Below the pieces are notes generated by a model. The model made no database searches. It saw nothing but the letters and a program-made list of their open reading frames with translations, and had not been told where the DNA came from. From positions 1-31,760 of the forward strand of contig JBJXFK010000231.1 in NCBI GenBank assembly GCA_046155505.1: a stretch of 31,760 bases of DNA. The letters are read 5' to 3'. The DNA comes from JBJXFK01 sp046155505. Lineage in GTDB: Bacteria; Planctomycetota; Phycisphaerae; UBA1845; Fen-1342. The position numbers and the translations under genes are program-made. Shown piece by piece: positions 1 to 8,989 of the stretch; the stretch's first letter is position 1, and each line of letters opens with the position of its first letter.

Positions 1-44
1 GGTGCGAATTCCAAGCGCACCGGCCGGAGGCCGATGCTCCCCGC

Positions 45-2342
45 GTGTGGACCGGTCGGAGATCGGTCCCGCAGCGCAGCCACTCAATCGCGCTGTTGCT
101 CGCCACGCTCTTCGCTTGGCTCGGGTCAACCGTCTGCAGCGCACAATCGCGTCCCAATCGGCTGACCGAAAAAGTCGTCGACGCATCCGTCGTCAAAGCC
201 GTCGAGTTTCTCAAGAAACAGCGCCAGCCGTGGAACCACTGGGAAGCCTCCGAAAAAACCGGCGGCGACGTGCACTGGGGCGGCGATTCCGCACTGGTGC
301 TGCTCGCGCTGCTCACCGCCGGCGAAAGCCCGCGCGACGACGCCATCGCCAAAGACCTCGATTGGCTCGTCGCGCAACCGTCGCAAAGCACCTATGTATA
401 CAGCCTCCGCGCGCAAGTTCTTTCGCTCGCCGACGTCGAAAAACATAAAAAACAGCTCGCGTCTGATCTTGACTGGCTGGTTACCGCGGCTCGGGCGAGC
501 GGACCCAACGCCGGCGCGTACAGCTATCGCCATTGCCGCGTCGACAACATCGAGTGGTTCGACAACTCCAACAGCCAGTTCGGCGTGCTCGGCGTCTGGA
601 GCGCTCTCGAAGGCGGGGCGCGCAATGACGCGCTCGGAGACTACTGGACGCGCGTCGCCGCATACTGGGTGAAATCACAACTCGGCGACGGCGGTTGGTC
701 CTACCAGAACAACGCCGCCGCAACCCGCAGCATGACCGCCGCCGGCTTGTCCAGCGTCTTCATCGCGCTCGATCAGATCGCCACGCGCGGCGACGCCAAA
801 CAAACCGCCGAACTCGCAACCGCTGCCGATCGGGCGCTCGACTGGTTCGGTCGCAATTTCACATACGAAAATACCGGCGGATCGCAGTGGACGCACTACT
901 ACCATTACGGCGTCGAACGCGCGGGGCGGGCCAGCGGTCGCAAATATTTCCAATCGCAGGATTGGTTTCAGACCATTGGCACGCGACTGGTCGCTTCGCA
1001 GCGCGACGACGGCGGTTGGGGCGACGGCAAGCGCGACACCGCATTCGCCACGCTGTTCCTCTGTCACGGCCGCGCGCCGATTTTCATCAACAAACTCGAA
1101 TATGGCGAAGACTGGAATCGCCACCTGCGCGACGCGGCGTCGATCGCGCGACACGCCTCGCGCACATTCGAGAGGCTGTTCAACTGGCAGAGCATCTCGC
1201 TCGAAACCGGCACCGTCGATGATCTGCTCGAGTCGCCGATTCTCTATCTGTCCGGCGACGCCGCGTGGGAACTGGATGACGACCACCGCGCGAAACTCAT
1301 CGAGTATGTCCGTCGCGGCGGCATGTTGCTGGCCATCGCCGATCGGCCCGAGTCGCGATTTGTTGACACGATTCGCGCGTTTTGCAATGCGGCCTACCCC
1401 GATCTCACGCTGCGCGCCATCGACCGCCAACACCCACTGATCGGCCCCAAAGCGCAGTTCCCGATCGATCAGCCGCCCGAAATGCTCGAATTGCACAACG
1501 GCGTGCGGACCGTGCTGCTGCTGGTGATGAGCGACGTGGCCGAGACGTGGCATCGCGGACAAAGCAAGCAGAAGCCGACCGCGTTTTCGCTCGGCTGCAA
1601 TCTCTACGGCTATGCCACCGATCGCACGACGCTGCGTTCGCGGCTCAGCAACATCACACCCGAACTCGAACCCGCCGACATCAGGCGCACGATTCGGATC
1701 GCCCGCATCAAACACGCCGGCGACTGGGATATCGAGCCGTACGGCTGGCAACGCTTCGCGGCATACATGAACAACAACGCCCACACGCGGGTCGAGGTCG
1801 CCGACGGCGTCGCGCTCGATGCACCCGAACTGAGCGAATTCAAGATCGCGCACATCACCGGCACGCGTTCATTCAAACTCGCGCCGGAAGAGATCGCCGG
1901 CCTGCGTCGCTTCCTGGCCGACGGCGGCACGTTGCTTGCCGATCCGGCAATGGGATCGATCGACTTTCTCGGCTCATTCGAGGATCAGATTTCGCAACTC
2001 GTCGCCGAGAAACCCGCGCGGCTGCCCGACCGCTCGCCGATCCTGCAAGGCGATAAGCTCGATGATGCCGGCAAGCTCAGCAAGGTGGAGTATCGCCGAT
2101 CCGTGCGCGGGCAACTTCGCGGGCGCGAGTTCCCGCCGATCCGCGGCATCGCAATGGGCGAGCGCTACGCGGTGCTGTTCACGCCGCTCGATCTGAGCGT
2201 CTCAATGCTGGGCACGCCGGTGTGGGAGTGTCCGGGATTCGCGACCATTGACGCGATGCGCGTCATGCGAAACATGGTGCTCTACGCGAACCTGAGCACA
2301 GCGGAAAAAGCAAAAATCTGGGACGGCGGCAAGTCGCGCTGA
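45..2342 (+). CDS. Secreted toroid-repeat / DUF4159 domain protein
   Basis: The product is 765 residues from a GTG start with a GGAGG ribosome-binding site about 15 bases upstream (26-30). A basic n-region and hydrophobic segment (roughly residues 14-33) form a likely signal peptide ending at CSAQ. Residues about 40-350 contain repeated motifs such as GGDVHWGGDS, GDGGWSYQNN and DDGGWGDGKR, typical of alpha/alpha-toroid (prenyltransferase/squalene-cyclase-like) repeats. From about residue 395 (SPILYLSGD, then RRGGMLLAIAD) the sequence resembles DUF4159, which is widespread in planctomycetes, with two similar halves (second at RRFLADGGTLLADPA). The reading frame stays open to the left edge, so an upstream start cannot be excluded, but the signal peptide supports GTG at 45. 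It converges on the metalloprotease gene, only 12 bases away. Function is unknown; no toroid enzyme active site is obvious. Confidence 0.85.
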   Translation: MWTGRRSVPQRSHSIALLLATLFAWLGSTVCSAQSRPNRLTEKVVDASVVKAVEFLKKQRQPWNHWEASEKTGGDVHWGGDSALVLLALLTAGESPRDDAIAKDLDWLVAQPSQSTYVYSLRAQVLSLADVEKHKKQLASDLDWLVTAARASGPNAGAYSYRHCRVDNIEWFDNSNSQFGVLGVWSALEGGARNDALGDYWTRVAAYWVKSQLGDGGWSYQNNAAATRSMTAAGLSSVFIALDQIATRGDAKQTAELATAADRALDWFGRNFTYENTGGSQWTHYYHYGVERAGRASGRKYFQSQDWFQTIGTRLVASQRDDGGWGDGKRDTAFATLFLCHGRAPIFINKLEYGEDWNRHLRDAASIARHASRTFERLFNWQSISLETGTVDDLLESPILYLSGDAAWELDDDHRAKLIEYVRRGGMLLAIADRPESRFVDTIRAFCNAAYPDLTLRAIDRQHPLIGPKAQFPIDQPPEMLELHNGVRTVLLLVMSDVAETWHRGQSKQKPTAFSLGCNLYGYATDRTTLRSRLSNITPELEPADIRRTIRIARIKHAGDWDIEPYGWQRFAAYMNNNAHTRVEVADGVALDAPELSEFKIAHITGTRSFKLAPEEIAGLRRFLADGGTLLADPAMGSIDFLGSFEDQISQLVAEKPARLPDRSPILQGDKLDDAGKLSKVEYRRSVRGQLRGREFPPIRGIAMGERYAVLFTPLDLSVSMLGTPVWECPGFATIDAMRVMRNMVLYANLSTAEKAKIWDGGKSR

Positions 2343-2354
2343 CCGCGCGACGCG

Positions 2355-5153
2355 CTATTCGCAGTCCACGCCAAACGCCGTCAGCAGCACCGCCAGGTCG
2401 GCAAGGGCTACCGACGAATCGCCATCGATGTCGCCCTGCGCTGCACTCGCGCCGCTTGGCGCACCGAAATTCGATAGCAGCGTCGCCAGGTCGGTCAGAC
2501 CCACCGTGCCGTCGCTATCCAGATCGGCTGCACAATTGGGCGGCACGCACGTGACCGCGGCCGCGCGAAAGTCGTCGAACAGCGCCTCGACCAACGAATC
2601 GCCGCCAACATCTTCGACGATTACACGCAGCTTCGTCGTCGCCGTCGGCGTCATAATCGAGCCGACGCGAATCGTGTGCGGATACCAACCGCCGCCGACC
2701 TCCACGCCGCTCGGGCCGACCGTCGTAACCGGCAACCAATTCGTGTCGTCGCCCGAAATCTCGATGCGCACGGTGTCCTCATTCGGGGCCGCGCCGGCGT
2801 TGTTCGAGTACCAGAGCCAGAAACTGATCATCGCATCGGTCGCGCCGGCGAAGTTCATCACAGGACTGATCAGCGTCACGGTGCCGGCATCGACATCATT
2901 CGCTGTCGGCGAGGTACCCGCCGGCCCCGAAGTTACCCAGCAAAACGTCCCCGGCGTCGGCGAGTGATCGTCCTCCGGCTGAGCGATGGTCGCGTCGGGG
3001 TTGCCGCGGTTCCAGCGTCCGCGCGGCGCGGTGAATGCGGTCGTCCAGCCGAGGATTCCCTGGAAATCGTCCACCAGCACGTCCGCCGCGGTCGATGACG
3101 CCGCCACCGCGAACGTGCGCAGCGGTGCGCTGGGTGGCATCGTCACCGTATCGCCGCTCATCGTTTGAACGCCGACATAAAAATCGGCCGTCTCGCCGCA
3201 GGTCATCGTCGGCAACACCGCGACATACTGCCCCGGCCCGTCTGCAATCAGCGGCACGTCCGCGAAGCTGCCGCCCGCGGCTCGATACGAAATGAACGCG
3301 GTTTCAGGGTTGATCGCCTGCGACCCGGATTGAATGTTTACGCGCAACACGTTCGTCGTGTTTCGCGAGACCGTCAGCGGCACGCCATCCGGAAACTCGA
3401 AATTCACCGGCAACACCAGCGGGCACGGAATCGAATGCGCAAGGCTCGCCGCGCGGATTGCGGCATAGTTCGGCGTGCCGTTCGACAGGTCGCCATCGTC
3501 ATCATCCGCAGTCAAAATCTCGATCGTCGTCGCAGGGTGAGCCGCGTTCGAGCTGATGCCGCCATTGGTGATCTGCCCCCAATCGACCCAAAGCTGGCGC
3601 GAAATCTCCAGCGCGTCGGGTTCGGGATGCAGCAGCGCCGTCTGCTCGCGCACGTCCCGCCACAACCCGGCGAGCGTCATGCCGCAGCAATGCGATCCAC
3701 CGCCGCATGTCGACGGACACGGATACGGATTCTCGGGCAAACCGGGCGAATAATTGCGCTCCAGCCCCGGCCCGAAATCGCGCCCCAGCACCGGATCATC
3801 AAACAACATGATCGAGCATGAATCGCTGAACCCCTCGCCGAACGCGAACTGCTGCAAGCCGAGCCGCTGCACGATGAAGTGTCCATACTCGTGGGCGAGG
3901 ATCGACGTGAACGACGAATTCGCGCAGCCGCTGCCCGCGCGGAACATCTCGATCACGTTGCCGGTGAAGCGCGCGTTGCAAGAACCCGACACGTTTACAT
4001 GCACCGGCAATACCTGATCAAGCCCGGTCCACGCCGTGCGTTCGGTGACCAGATTGTGAATCGCATTGATATGAATGATCGCATTCACCTGCGCCGTCGC
4101 GAATTCGGTCGGCGCCGGGTTGAACACAAAATTCGCCGGCCCCGGCGGAACGATGTTGCTCAGCGAGATCGAAAGCTCGGTGCCTGCCTGCGGATTCACA
4201 TTCAACCAGCGACCGCTGCTCATGTTGGTCGAAACCGTGAGCGGCGTCTCGCCATCGTTAGCGATCAAAAACGCACCGTTAGGCTCGGAAAACGCGAACA
4301 AGCCGCCGGTCGCATTGACACGCAAATTCGCCAGCGGCGTCAGTACCGGCGGATTGGTCGGCACGTCAGCCCGCGTGCCCGGCGTCGCAAAACCCATCAC
4401 GCTGCCCGCAATGTCCACATGATGTACTTCGCTCCGCACGCCGACGACTTCGCCCGTCGCGGCGTCGACGAACAGCGTCACGCGGCGATAGTGCTCGGTT
4501 TCATAGCTGACGCCATTCTCGCCGGTGATTTTGTATGCTCGCACTGGCGAACCGAAGTCATCGGTTCCCAAACCCATTTCATCCGGCGTGCCGGCGTAGA
4601 TCACAAGCTGCGGCTCGCTCCAGATGCCGAGGCCATGCGCCTCTTCGAGCGGCTCAATCGCGGCGACCACGTCTTCCGCGGCCAGAAAGTCAGGCGCGAA
4701 TCCCGCTGGCGGTCGCGGCGCGAAAGTGCCGCCGACGTAGACGACGCGGCCGATGTCGTAGTTGTATAGCACCCGGCCAACGCTGTGTTCGACCGCAATG
4801 CCGTCGATGGTCTGGCGATACATGAACACGCCGAACCGCCGTCCGGACTCGTGCGCCGACAACTCCTCAAGCTCCAGCGACTCGACGCCGAACGCGCCGG
4901 CGTGGTCTCTCCAAAACGCGGCGGCGGCCTCAGCGGAAGTGTCGCCCGCAGTCATCGGCTTGCCATAGATCGAGCGGATTTGGCTGTTCGATTCGTCGAA
5001 TCGCACGCCGGGGAACTGCGCCTGCAACTCGCGCTGCGCGACGATGTGCCCGTCGAGTACGGCGACCGGTGCGACAGCATCAACGGCGAGCAGAACCGCT
5101 CCCGGCGATGCGTAGAACGCGACCATGCCAACCACGACGTGAAATCGCATCAT
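2355..5153 (-). CDS. Secreted gluzincin-type metalloprotease (M4/M36-like) with C-terminal dockerin-like module
   Basis: The protein is 932 residues from ATG at 5153. This start has a GGGAG ribosome-binding site just upstream; an in-frame ATG at 5171 is less well placed. A hydrophobic signal peptide follows (MMRFHVVVGMV onward). Residues about 30-250 resemble the FTP/PepSY-type propeptide of thermolysin and fungalysin families. The catalytic motif HEYGH lies at about residues 421-425 (bases 3879-3893), and GEGFSD supplies the third zinc ligand, Glu at about 440; this spacing fits gluzincins. A beta-sandwich-like region with several cysteines follows. The last 59 residues form the two-repeat dockerin-like module, beginning at CAADLDSDG and ending FGVDCE. 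Expected role: extracellular zinc endopeptidase made as a zymogen. The exact peptidase family is inferred from motifs only. Confidence 0.88.
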   Translation of the reverse strand: MMRFHVVVGMVAFYASPGAVLLAVDAVAPVAVLDGHIVAQRELQAQFPGVRFDESNSQIRSIYGKPMTAGDTSAEAAAAFWRDHAGAFGVESLELEELSAHESGRRFGVFMYRQTIDGIAVEHSVGRVLYNYDIGRVVYVGGTFAPRPPAGFAPDFLAAEDVVAAIEPLEEAHGLGIWSEPQLVIYAGTPDEMGLGTDDFGSPVRAYKITGENGVSYETEHYRRVTLFVDAATGEVVGVRSEVHHVDIAGSVMGFATPGTRADVPTNPPVLTPLANLRVNATGGLFAFSEPNGAFLIANDGETPLTVSTNMSSGRWLNVNPQAGTELSISLSNIVPPGPANFVFNPAPTEFATAQVNAIIHINAIHNLVTERTAWTGLDQVLPVHVNVSGSCNARFTGNVIEMFRAGSGCANSSFTSILAHEYGHFIVQRLGLQQFAFGEGFSDSCSIMLFDDPVLGRDFGPGLERNYSPGLPENPYPCPSTCGGGSHCCGMTLAGLWRDVREQTALLHPEPDALEISRQLWVDWGQITNGGISSNAAHPATTIEILTADDDDGDLSNGTPNYAAIRAASLAHSIPCPLVLPVNFEFPDGVPLTVSRNTTNVLRVNIQSGSQAINPETAFISYRAAGGSFADVPLIADGPGQYVAVLPTMTCGETADFYVGVQTMSGDTVTMPPSAPLRTFAVAASSTAADVLVDDFQGILGWTTAFTAPRGRWNRGNPDATIAQPEDDHSPTPGTFCWVTSGPAGTSPTANDVDAGTVTLISPVMNFAGATDAMISFWLWYSNNAGAAPNEDTVRIEISGDDTNWLPVTTVGPSGVEVGGGWYPHTIRVGSIMTPTATTKLRVIVEDVGGDSLVEALFDDFRAAAVTCVPPNCAADLDSDGTVGLTDLATLLSNFGAPSGASAAQGDIDGDSSVALADLAVLLTAFGVDCE

Positions 5154-5575
5154 GTGTAGCTCCCGAATCATGCGTTGGGCGAACCGACCAAAGCAACCGA
5201 ACGTCGCCGCGGCAGAACCCCGAGAAGGATGTCTTCAGCGTAGCACACCGCTGGCGAAAATTCGACATGAATTGTGTTTGGTTTGCCGGATCGCCAAGCC
5301 ACCACCCAAACCCGTCGCACAAGGCCGTGCCCGGCTGCTTTCGTTGCTTCCAGTTCCCTGGTTCCTCTTTTCCGCTCAAATCCGCTCCCCACCGTTCACC
5401 TCCTACCCGCGCGCAAACTCCCGCTTGCCCCCCGCCATTCCGCGCGCAAATACTTCCCCCGAGTACTCACCGCGCGAGTCGACGCGCGCGGCGTCTGAAA
5501 AACGTAGAGCGAGATGCGCGTGCGCGCATCCCCCGAAACGTCTCGAACCGCCCAGTGACCCAGCGGTGTCTCTTT

Positions 5576-5620
5576 CTAGGCACTAGACACTAGACACTAG
5601 ACACTAGACACTAGGCACTA
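5576..5620. repeat. Tandem 7-base repeat (CACTAGA)n
   Basis: Four perfect CACTAGA units run from 5581, followed by one CACTAGG variant and a partial CACTA. A partial CTAGG precedes them. There are no spacers between units, so it is a simple tandem repeat rather than a CRISPR array. It sits in the long non-coding stretch upstream of the metalloprotease gene. Confidence 0.95.
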
Positions 5621-5676
5621 TTCACGGAGGTGCCCGGCAACCCAGCTCAGTGCGTGACCGGCGAGTGCTATTGTGG

Positions 5677-5747
5677 GACAGGTTTCCAACCTGTCTGTGG
5701 GACGGGTTTCCAACCCGTCTCTGTATCACGGGTTTCCTAACCCGTGA
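5677..5747. repeat. Three consecutive related palindromes
   Basis: Three imperfect copies of a short inverted repeat stand in a row: GACAGGTT-TCC-AACCTGTC at 5677-5695, GACGGGTT-TCC-AACCCGTC at 5701-5719, and TCACGGGTT-TCCT-AACCCGTGA at 5726-5747. Compensating changes (A to G in one arm, T to C in the other) keep the stems paired, which suggests the folded form matters or that the units are copied as hairpins. The type resembles short dispersed palindromes common in planctomycete spacers. None is followed by a clear poly-T. Confidence 0.9.
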
Positions 5748-5784
5748 TTCCAAAGAAACACTCGCACGAGGCAGCCCAACTCCA

Positions 5785-6350
5785 TCAAGCATTCAGCCGC
5801 CACCGACTCCGCACGCGAGCAAAGCGCGCGAAAACCGAGCCCCGACCGCAAGGAAGGGTGTACAATTCGCACGCGGAGCGAAGCGATGCAAGCGGAATCC
5901 GAGCCCGAAGCGCAAGCGAGGTCTCGGCATGCCAATCGGCAACGTCTGCGTGCAAGAAAAAAGCGGGGCACCCTCACGGCAACGTCGCAACTTCGCGCCA
6001 AAGCGAACTCGCGACGCACACGAACTCCGCAATCCTAAAAAGTAGCGGCGTTCATTTTGGCGTAGCACCGGACCGCCGCCTCGGCCCCGGCTGCGAATCA
6101 AAACCCGAGGCTGCGCAAGAGGCGCGGTGCCACGCGACATCCGTCACATCGCTCGAAAGGACGATGCGTCAGCAATCAGGCGTAACGCCTTGGTTCGGAT
6201 GAAGCGTCCTGCAAGCGATCGAAGTGCGGCAACACTTCGAGAAAGAGCGGGCTCGCCGTCTCGCACTCTTGCAAAGATCAACGAGTGAGCCGCACTGAGC
6301 TGCGACTCGCGCAAGCGAGTCAGGCGAAGCGCACGGAAGTTCCGCGCGCC
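5785..6350. repeat. Mosaic of degenerate dispersed repeats, no gene
   Basis: This stretch has no convincing coding capacity. It contains several variants of a GC-rich motif of the form CCGAG-n-GCGCAAG-n-GAGG (around 5835-5860, 5899-5927 and 6103-6125) that look like decayed copies of one dispersed element. It also holds small hairpins: GAAGTG/CACTTC near 6220-6237 and a perfect 7-base-pair stem GACTCGC/GCGAGTC closed by a GCAA tetraloop at 6304-6321. Together with 5154-5784 it makes about 1.3 kb without a gene between the metalloprotease start and the terminator at 6455. Confidence 0.6.
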
Positions 6351-6352
6351 CG

Positions 6353-6377
6353 GCGGGTTCGACTCCCGCCACCTCCA
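6353..6377 (+). other. tRNA/tmRNA-like 3' end, isolated
   Basis: The sequence folds as a perfect T-arm (stem GCGGG, loop TTCGACT, stem CCCGC), followed by a seven-base acceptor strand CACCTCC and a discriminator A. This is the form of the 3' end of a tRNA or tmRNA. CCA is not encoded (TAG follows). No matching 5' half lies within tRNA distance. The only nearby exact complement of the acceptor, GGAGGTG, is at 5626-5632, about 720 bases upstream and without recognisable D-arm or tmRNA features. It is most likely a remnant, for example of an integration site or a decayed gene. Confidence 0.5.
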
Positions 6378-6454
6378 TAGCACCTCCGCGCGCCGACAGT
6401 TTTGCTTCGGATGCGCTCCGTTGTTCCGTTGTAACTTTGTAGCGCTCCAACTCC

Positions 6455-6496
6455 AAAAAACCGCGACGCCGGAGGCTCCCCTGCCCCGGCGTCGCG
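6455..6496 (-). terminator. Rho-independent terminator of the first beta-helix gene
   Basis: On the minus strand, about 30 bases after the stop codon, an 11-base-pair GC-rich stem (6486-6496 with 6462-6472, CGCGACGCCGG against its complement) with a 13-base loop is followed by six T residues (6455-6460). It has the classical shape. A near copy lies downstream of the paralogous gene at 8924-8960. Confidence 0.8.
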
Positions 6497-6526
6497 TTTC
6501 CCCTTCTCAATCCGATCGCACGACCC

Positions 6527-8707
6527 TTACGGGCAGGCCGATCCGTAGTTGGCCAGTAGGCTCGACAGATCCGTCAAATTCACCGCGCCGTCGCCGGTCA
6601 CGTCGCCCGTCGCGCGGGTCTGGCCGCTCGCCAGGCCGAAATTCGCCAGCAGCGTCGCGAGGTCGGTCAGATCGACATCGCCGTCCTGATCGAGATCGCC
6701 GTCGAGATCGCATTGCGGCGTGAACTCATACGCGCCGATGTCCACGATCGGCGAAGGGCCGATGCCGAGATTCAGACTGCCCGGATCGTCGAATCGCCGC
6801 ACGCTCTCATCAAGGTCGACCGGCAGTTGCTCGATCCAGTCACTGTCGCCATCGAGATCCAGCAAGTCGGCCTCGAGGTAGCTGTTCGACGCACGATCAA
6901 TGTTTGGCGACCCCGCCTGCAAGCGCAAGTCATCATCGACACTACCGTATACATTGTCCGGCCCGTCGGCATCGACAAACAACGGCGACATTCCGTGAGT
7001 GCTTGTATTGCCCAGCGTGTTGGTCCAACCCTGCACATTCGAATAATGCACGGTCAGCGTGACGCCCGCGGTTTTTGCAAGATTGGCCGCCTCGGTGCCC
7101 GTCGCCGGGCTGCTGTCCACGTTGCCCCACAGAACGCTGTTCCGAATGTACATGGCGGTCTGCGAATGACCATAAGCGCCACCCGTCGAAACAGCCGAGT
7201 TGCCCACGATGCTGCAGTTACTGACGATCGCAAATGACTCGTCGCCGTGAGCGAAAATCGCTCCGCCGCTCGCCGTCAGGCACTCATTTCCGCTGATCAC
7301 GCAGTTCGCGATCGTCGTGAGCATGACGGTGCCGAGCGCCGAGAGTGCGACCGCGCCGCCGCCGTCGCGCGCGTCATTGTTCTGGAGCGTGCAGTTGTAG
7401 AGTCCGTGCTGTCCGCCCTCGTTGAAATACACTGCCCCGCCAATGCCGGTCGTCGCGTGGTTCGTTCGAAAGGTGCAGCGCGCGAGCTCGACGTCGGACT
7501 GCGTCGAGTAAACGCCGCCGCCGCCCTCGCTGCCGGTGTTATTGAAAAACTGACAACGTTCGAATCGCGCGGTCGACAGACGACTGGCCACGGCCCCGCC
7601 GCGCACCGCGTAATTCCCGACGAAATTGCAGTTCCGGACCGTAACCTGCGAGTCGTCGATCCACATTCCGCCGCCGAGGTAGTCCGAACCGCCGCCGCTG
7701 TCGGCGTACCCGCTCGATATCGTAAATCCGTCGAGCAGCGTCCCCGCTCCGCAGCCGCGCGCCTGCACGACGTGCCACGCGTTGTCGGTCGCCGTCGGCG
7801 CGCCGATCGATCCGCTGAGATACGTCAGGCCGGGAGCCGGATTGCGCTGCGCGAGCAGCGTCTCATTGCCTGCGAACCCGCCGTAGACTCTCACGTCGCT
7901 CGCCAGATCAAACGTGAAGCCCAGCGCGCCGGCGGAAGGCGTGTAGTAGGTGCCGCTCGCGACCCAGATCTCCTCGACCGCCGGCGCGAGCGCCCGCGCG
8001 GTGTTCAGCGCGCTGCCTAGACCTTGATACGCCGTCGCCCAGCTCTCGCCGTTGCCGCCCGCCGGTGCGTTCGATCGCACATACAGCCGGCTCGGGACCG
8101 GAACGATCTGCAAACCGCTAATGACGCCGCGCGATCCCGCGACCGACGCGTTGCTGAGGATGTTGATCAGGACTTGTTGTCCCGCCGAAACGTCAACGAC
8201 GTGTCGGACGTGCGTGACATTCTCGATGAACTGATTGACGCCGTGCGCGCCGCCGCAATTTTTCAGATCGCCGTCGACGGCGACGCGCGTGTGTACGATC
8301 GCGTCGGTGGGGTCGTCGCCGTAGGTGTAGACGAAGTACCGGCCCGGCGCGAGATTGCTGACCGTGAACGTAAACGTCGCACCGGCCCCCGCGAGTTGAA
8401 ACGTGTCCTCGATCAACTTGGCAAAGTCGCCGTCACCGTTGGCGTTGCCGTCACGAAACGCGAAATCGCCGCTGGTTTGCAGCGTCGCCGATGTGTTGAC
8501 TCCGTTGAGGCCCTTGAGTACCTGATTGCCGCCGATGCCGGCGACGATATTCCAAAATCCCGGCTGTCCGGCGGCGGCACCAAATGCGTTGGTCGGCGCG
8601 CCGGTGCCGAAGTGGCCTGCCGGAAGATCGAGATCGATGTTGAATGACTGGCCGAATGCAATCGAAGCGAGCAGCGCGTGCGCTGCGACGCGGACGATTT
8701 TGTTCAT
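6527..8707 (-). CDS. Secreted right-handed beta-helix protein with dockerin-like module (copy 1)
   Basis: The protein is 726 residues, from ATG with an AGGAGAG ribosome-binding site about five bases upstream. A signal peptide covers residues 1-20 (cleavage near FGQ). Residues about 21-205 form a beta-sandwich-like domain whose N-terminus reads FNIDLDLPAGHFG. From about 206 (RLYVRSNAPAGG) to about 660 the sequence has the turn-rich pattern of parallel beta-helices: GGGMWIDDSQ, VRNCNFVGNYA, FERCQFFNN, VSNCSIVGNSA. The last 61 residues (from CDLDGDLDQDG to SACP) are the two-repeat dockerin-like module. No catalytic residues of pectate lyases could be assigned, so adhesion or polysaccharide binding is as likely as enzymatic activity. 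The next gene upstream (8990-11170) is a paralogue of identical length. Confidence 0.9.
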   Translation of the reverse strand: MNKIVRVAAHALLASIAFGQSFNIDLDLPAGHFGTGAPTNAFGAAAGQPGFWNIVAGIGGNQVLKGLNGVNTSATLQTSGDFAFRDGNANGDGDFAKLIEDTFQLAGAGATFTFTVSNLAPGRYFVYTYGDDPTDAIVHTRVAVDGDLKNCGGAHGVNQFIENVTHVRHVVDVSAGQQVLINILSNASVAGSRGVISGLQIVPVPSRLYVRSNAPAGGNGESWATAYQGLGSALNTARALAPAVEEIWVASGTYYTPSAGALGFTFDLASDVRVYGGFAGNETLLAQRNPAPGLTYLSGSIGAPTATDNAWHVVQARGCGAGTLLDGFTISSGYADSGGGSDYLGGGMWIDDSQVTVRNCNFVGNYAVRGGAVASRLSTARFERCQFFNNTGSEGGGGVYSTQSDVELARCTFRTNHATTGIGGAVYFNEGGQHGLYNCTLQNNDARDGGGAVALSALGTVMLTTIANCVISGNECLTASGGAIFAHGDESFAIVSNCSIVGNSAVSTGGAYGHSQTAMYIRNSVLWGNVDSSPATGTEAANLAKTAGVTLTVHYSNVQGWTNTLGNTSTHGMSPLFVDADGPDNVYGSVDDDLRLQAGSPNIDRASNSYLEADLLDLDGDSDWIEQLPVDLDESVRRFDDPGSLNLGIGPSPIVDIGAYEFTPQCDLDGDLDQDGDVDLTDLATLLANFGLASGQTRATGDVTGDGAVNLTDLSSLLANYGSACP

Positions 8708-8923
8708 GCGACTCTCCTGCGCGCCGGAGTCGATTCCGGCGCAGCGTCAATCGCCGAGCGGCACGCGGCGCGATTCGTCGCGCGGCGTGCGGGGCGTCTG
8801 AATACCGATAACAGGAACCGAGGCGGCGACCCTTGGAAGAAATCGACAAAAATGCGAATCAGGTGGTTAGATTCCAGACGGCAATTCGCCACGGACGCGT
8901 CCCATTTCGGCGGTGGCGAAACG

Positions 8924-8960
8924 ACGCGACGCCGGTGGCTCCCCAGCCCCGGCGTCGCGT
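8924..8960 (-). terminator. Stem-loop terminator of the second beta-helix gene
   Basis: A perfect 12-base-pair stem (8949-8960 with 8924-8935, ACGCGACGCCGG and its complement) with a 13-base loop lies about 30 bases after the stop codon. The T-run after it is weak (TTT). Stem, loop length and flank match the terminator at 6455-6496, so gene and terminator appear to have been duplicated together. Between this stem and the next gene start (8707) I see only that gene's ribosome-binding site. Confidence 0.65.
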
Positions 8961-8989
8961 TTCCCCTTCTCAATTTGATTGCACCGCTC

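Noticed and set aside
675..1853. A 392-codon minus-strand open frame opposite the DUF4159 gene
   Set aside because: It is a shadow of a recognised domain protein; it has no start signal or motif of its own.
5576..5620. CRISPR-like array from the CACTAGA repeats
   Set aside because: Units of seven bases without spacers are a simple tandem repeat.
5626..6377. A tmRNA (ssrA) gene from GGAGGTG at 5626 to the tRNA-like end
   Set aside because: The span of about 750 bases is twice the usual length; no TTCGACGGG-like 5' segment and no tag ending in Ala-Leu-Ala-Ala were found. A permuted form was also considered but lacks a 5' piece downstream.
6144..6510. Short minus-strand peptides containing WRWRESNPPG and MEVAGVEPAG
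   Set aside because: These are translations of the antisense of the tRNA-like 3' end, a known kind of false protein.
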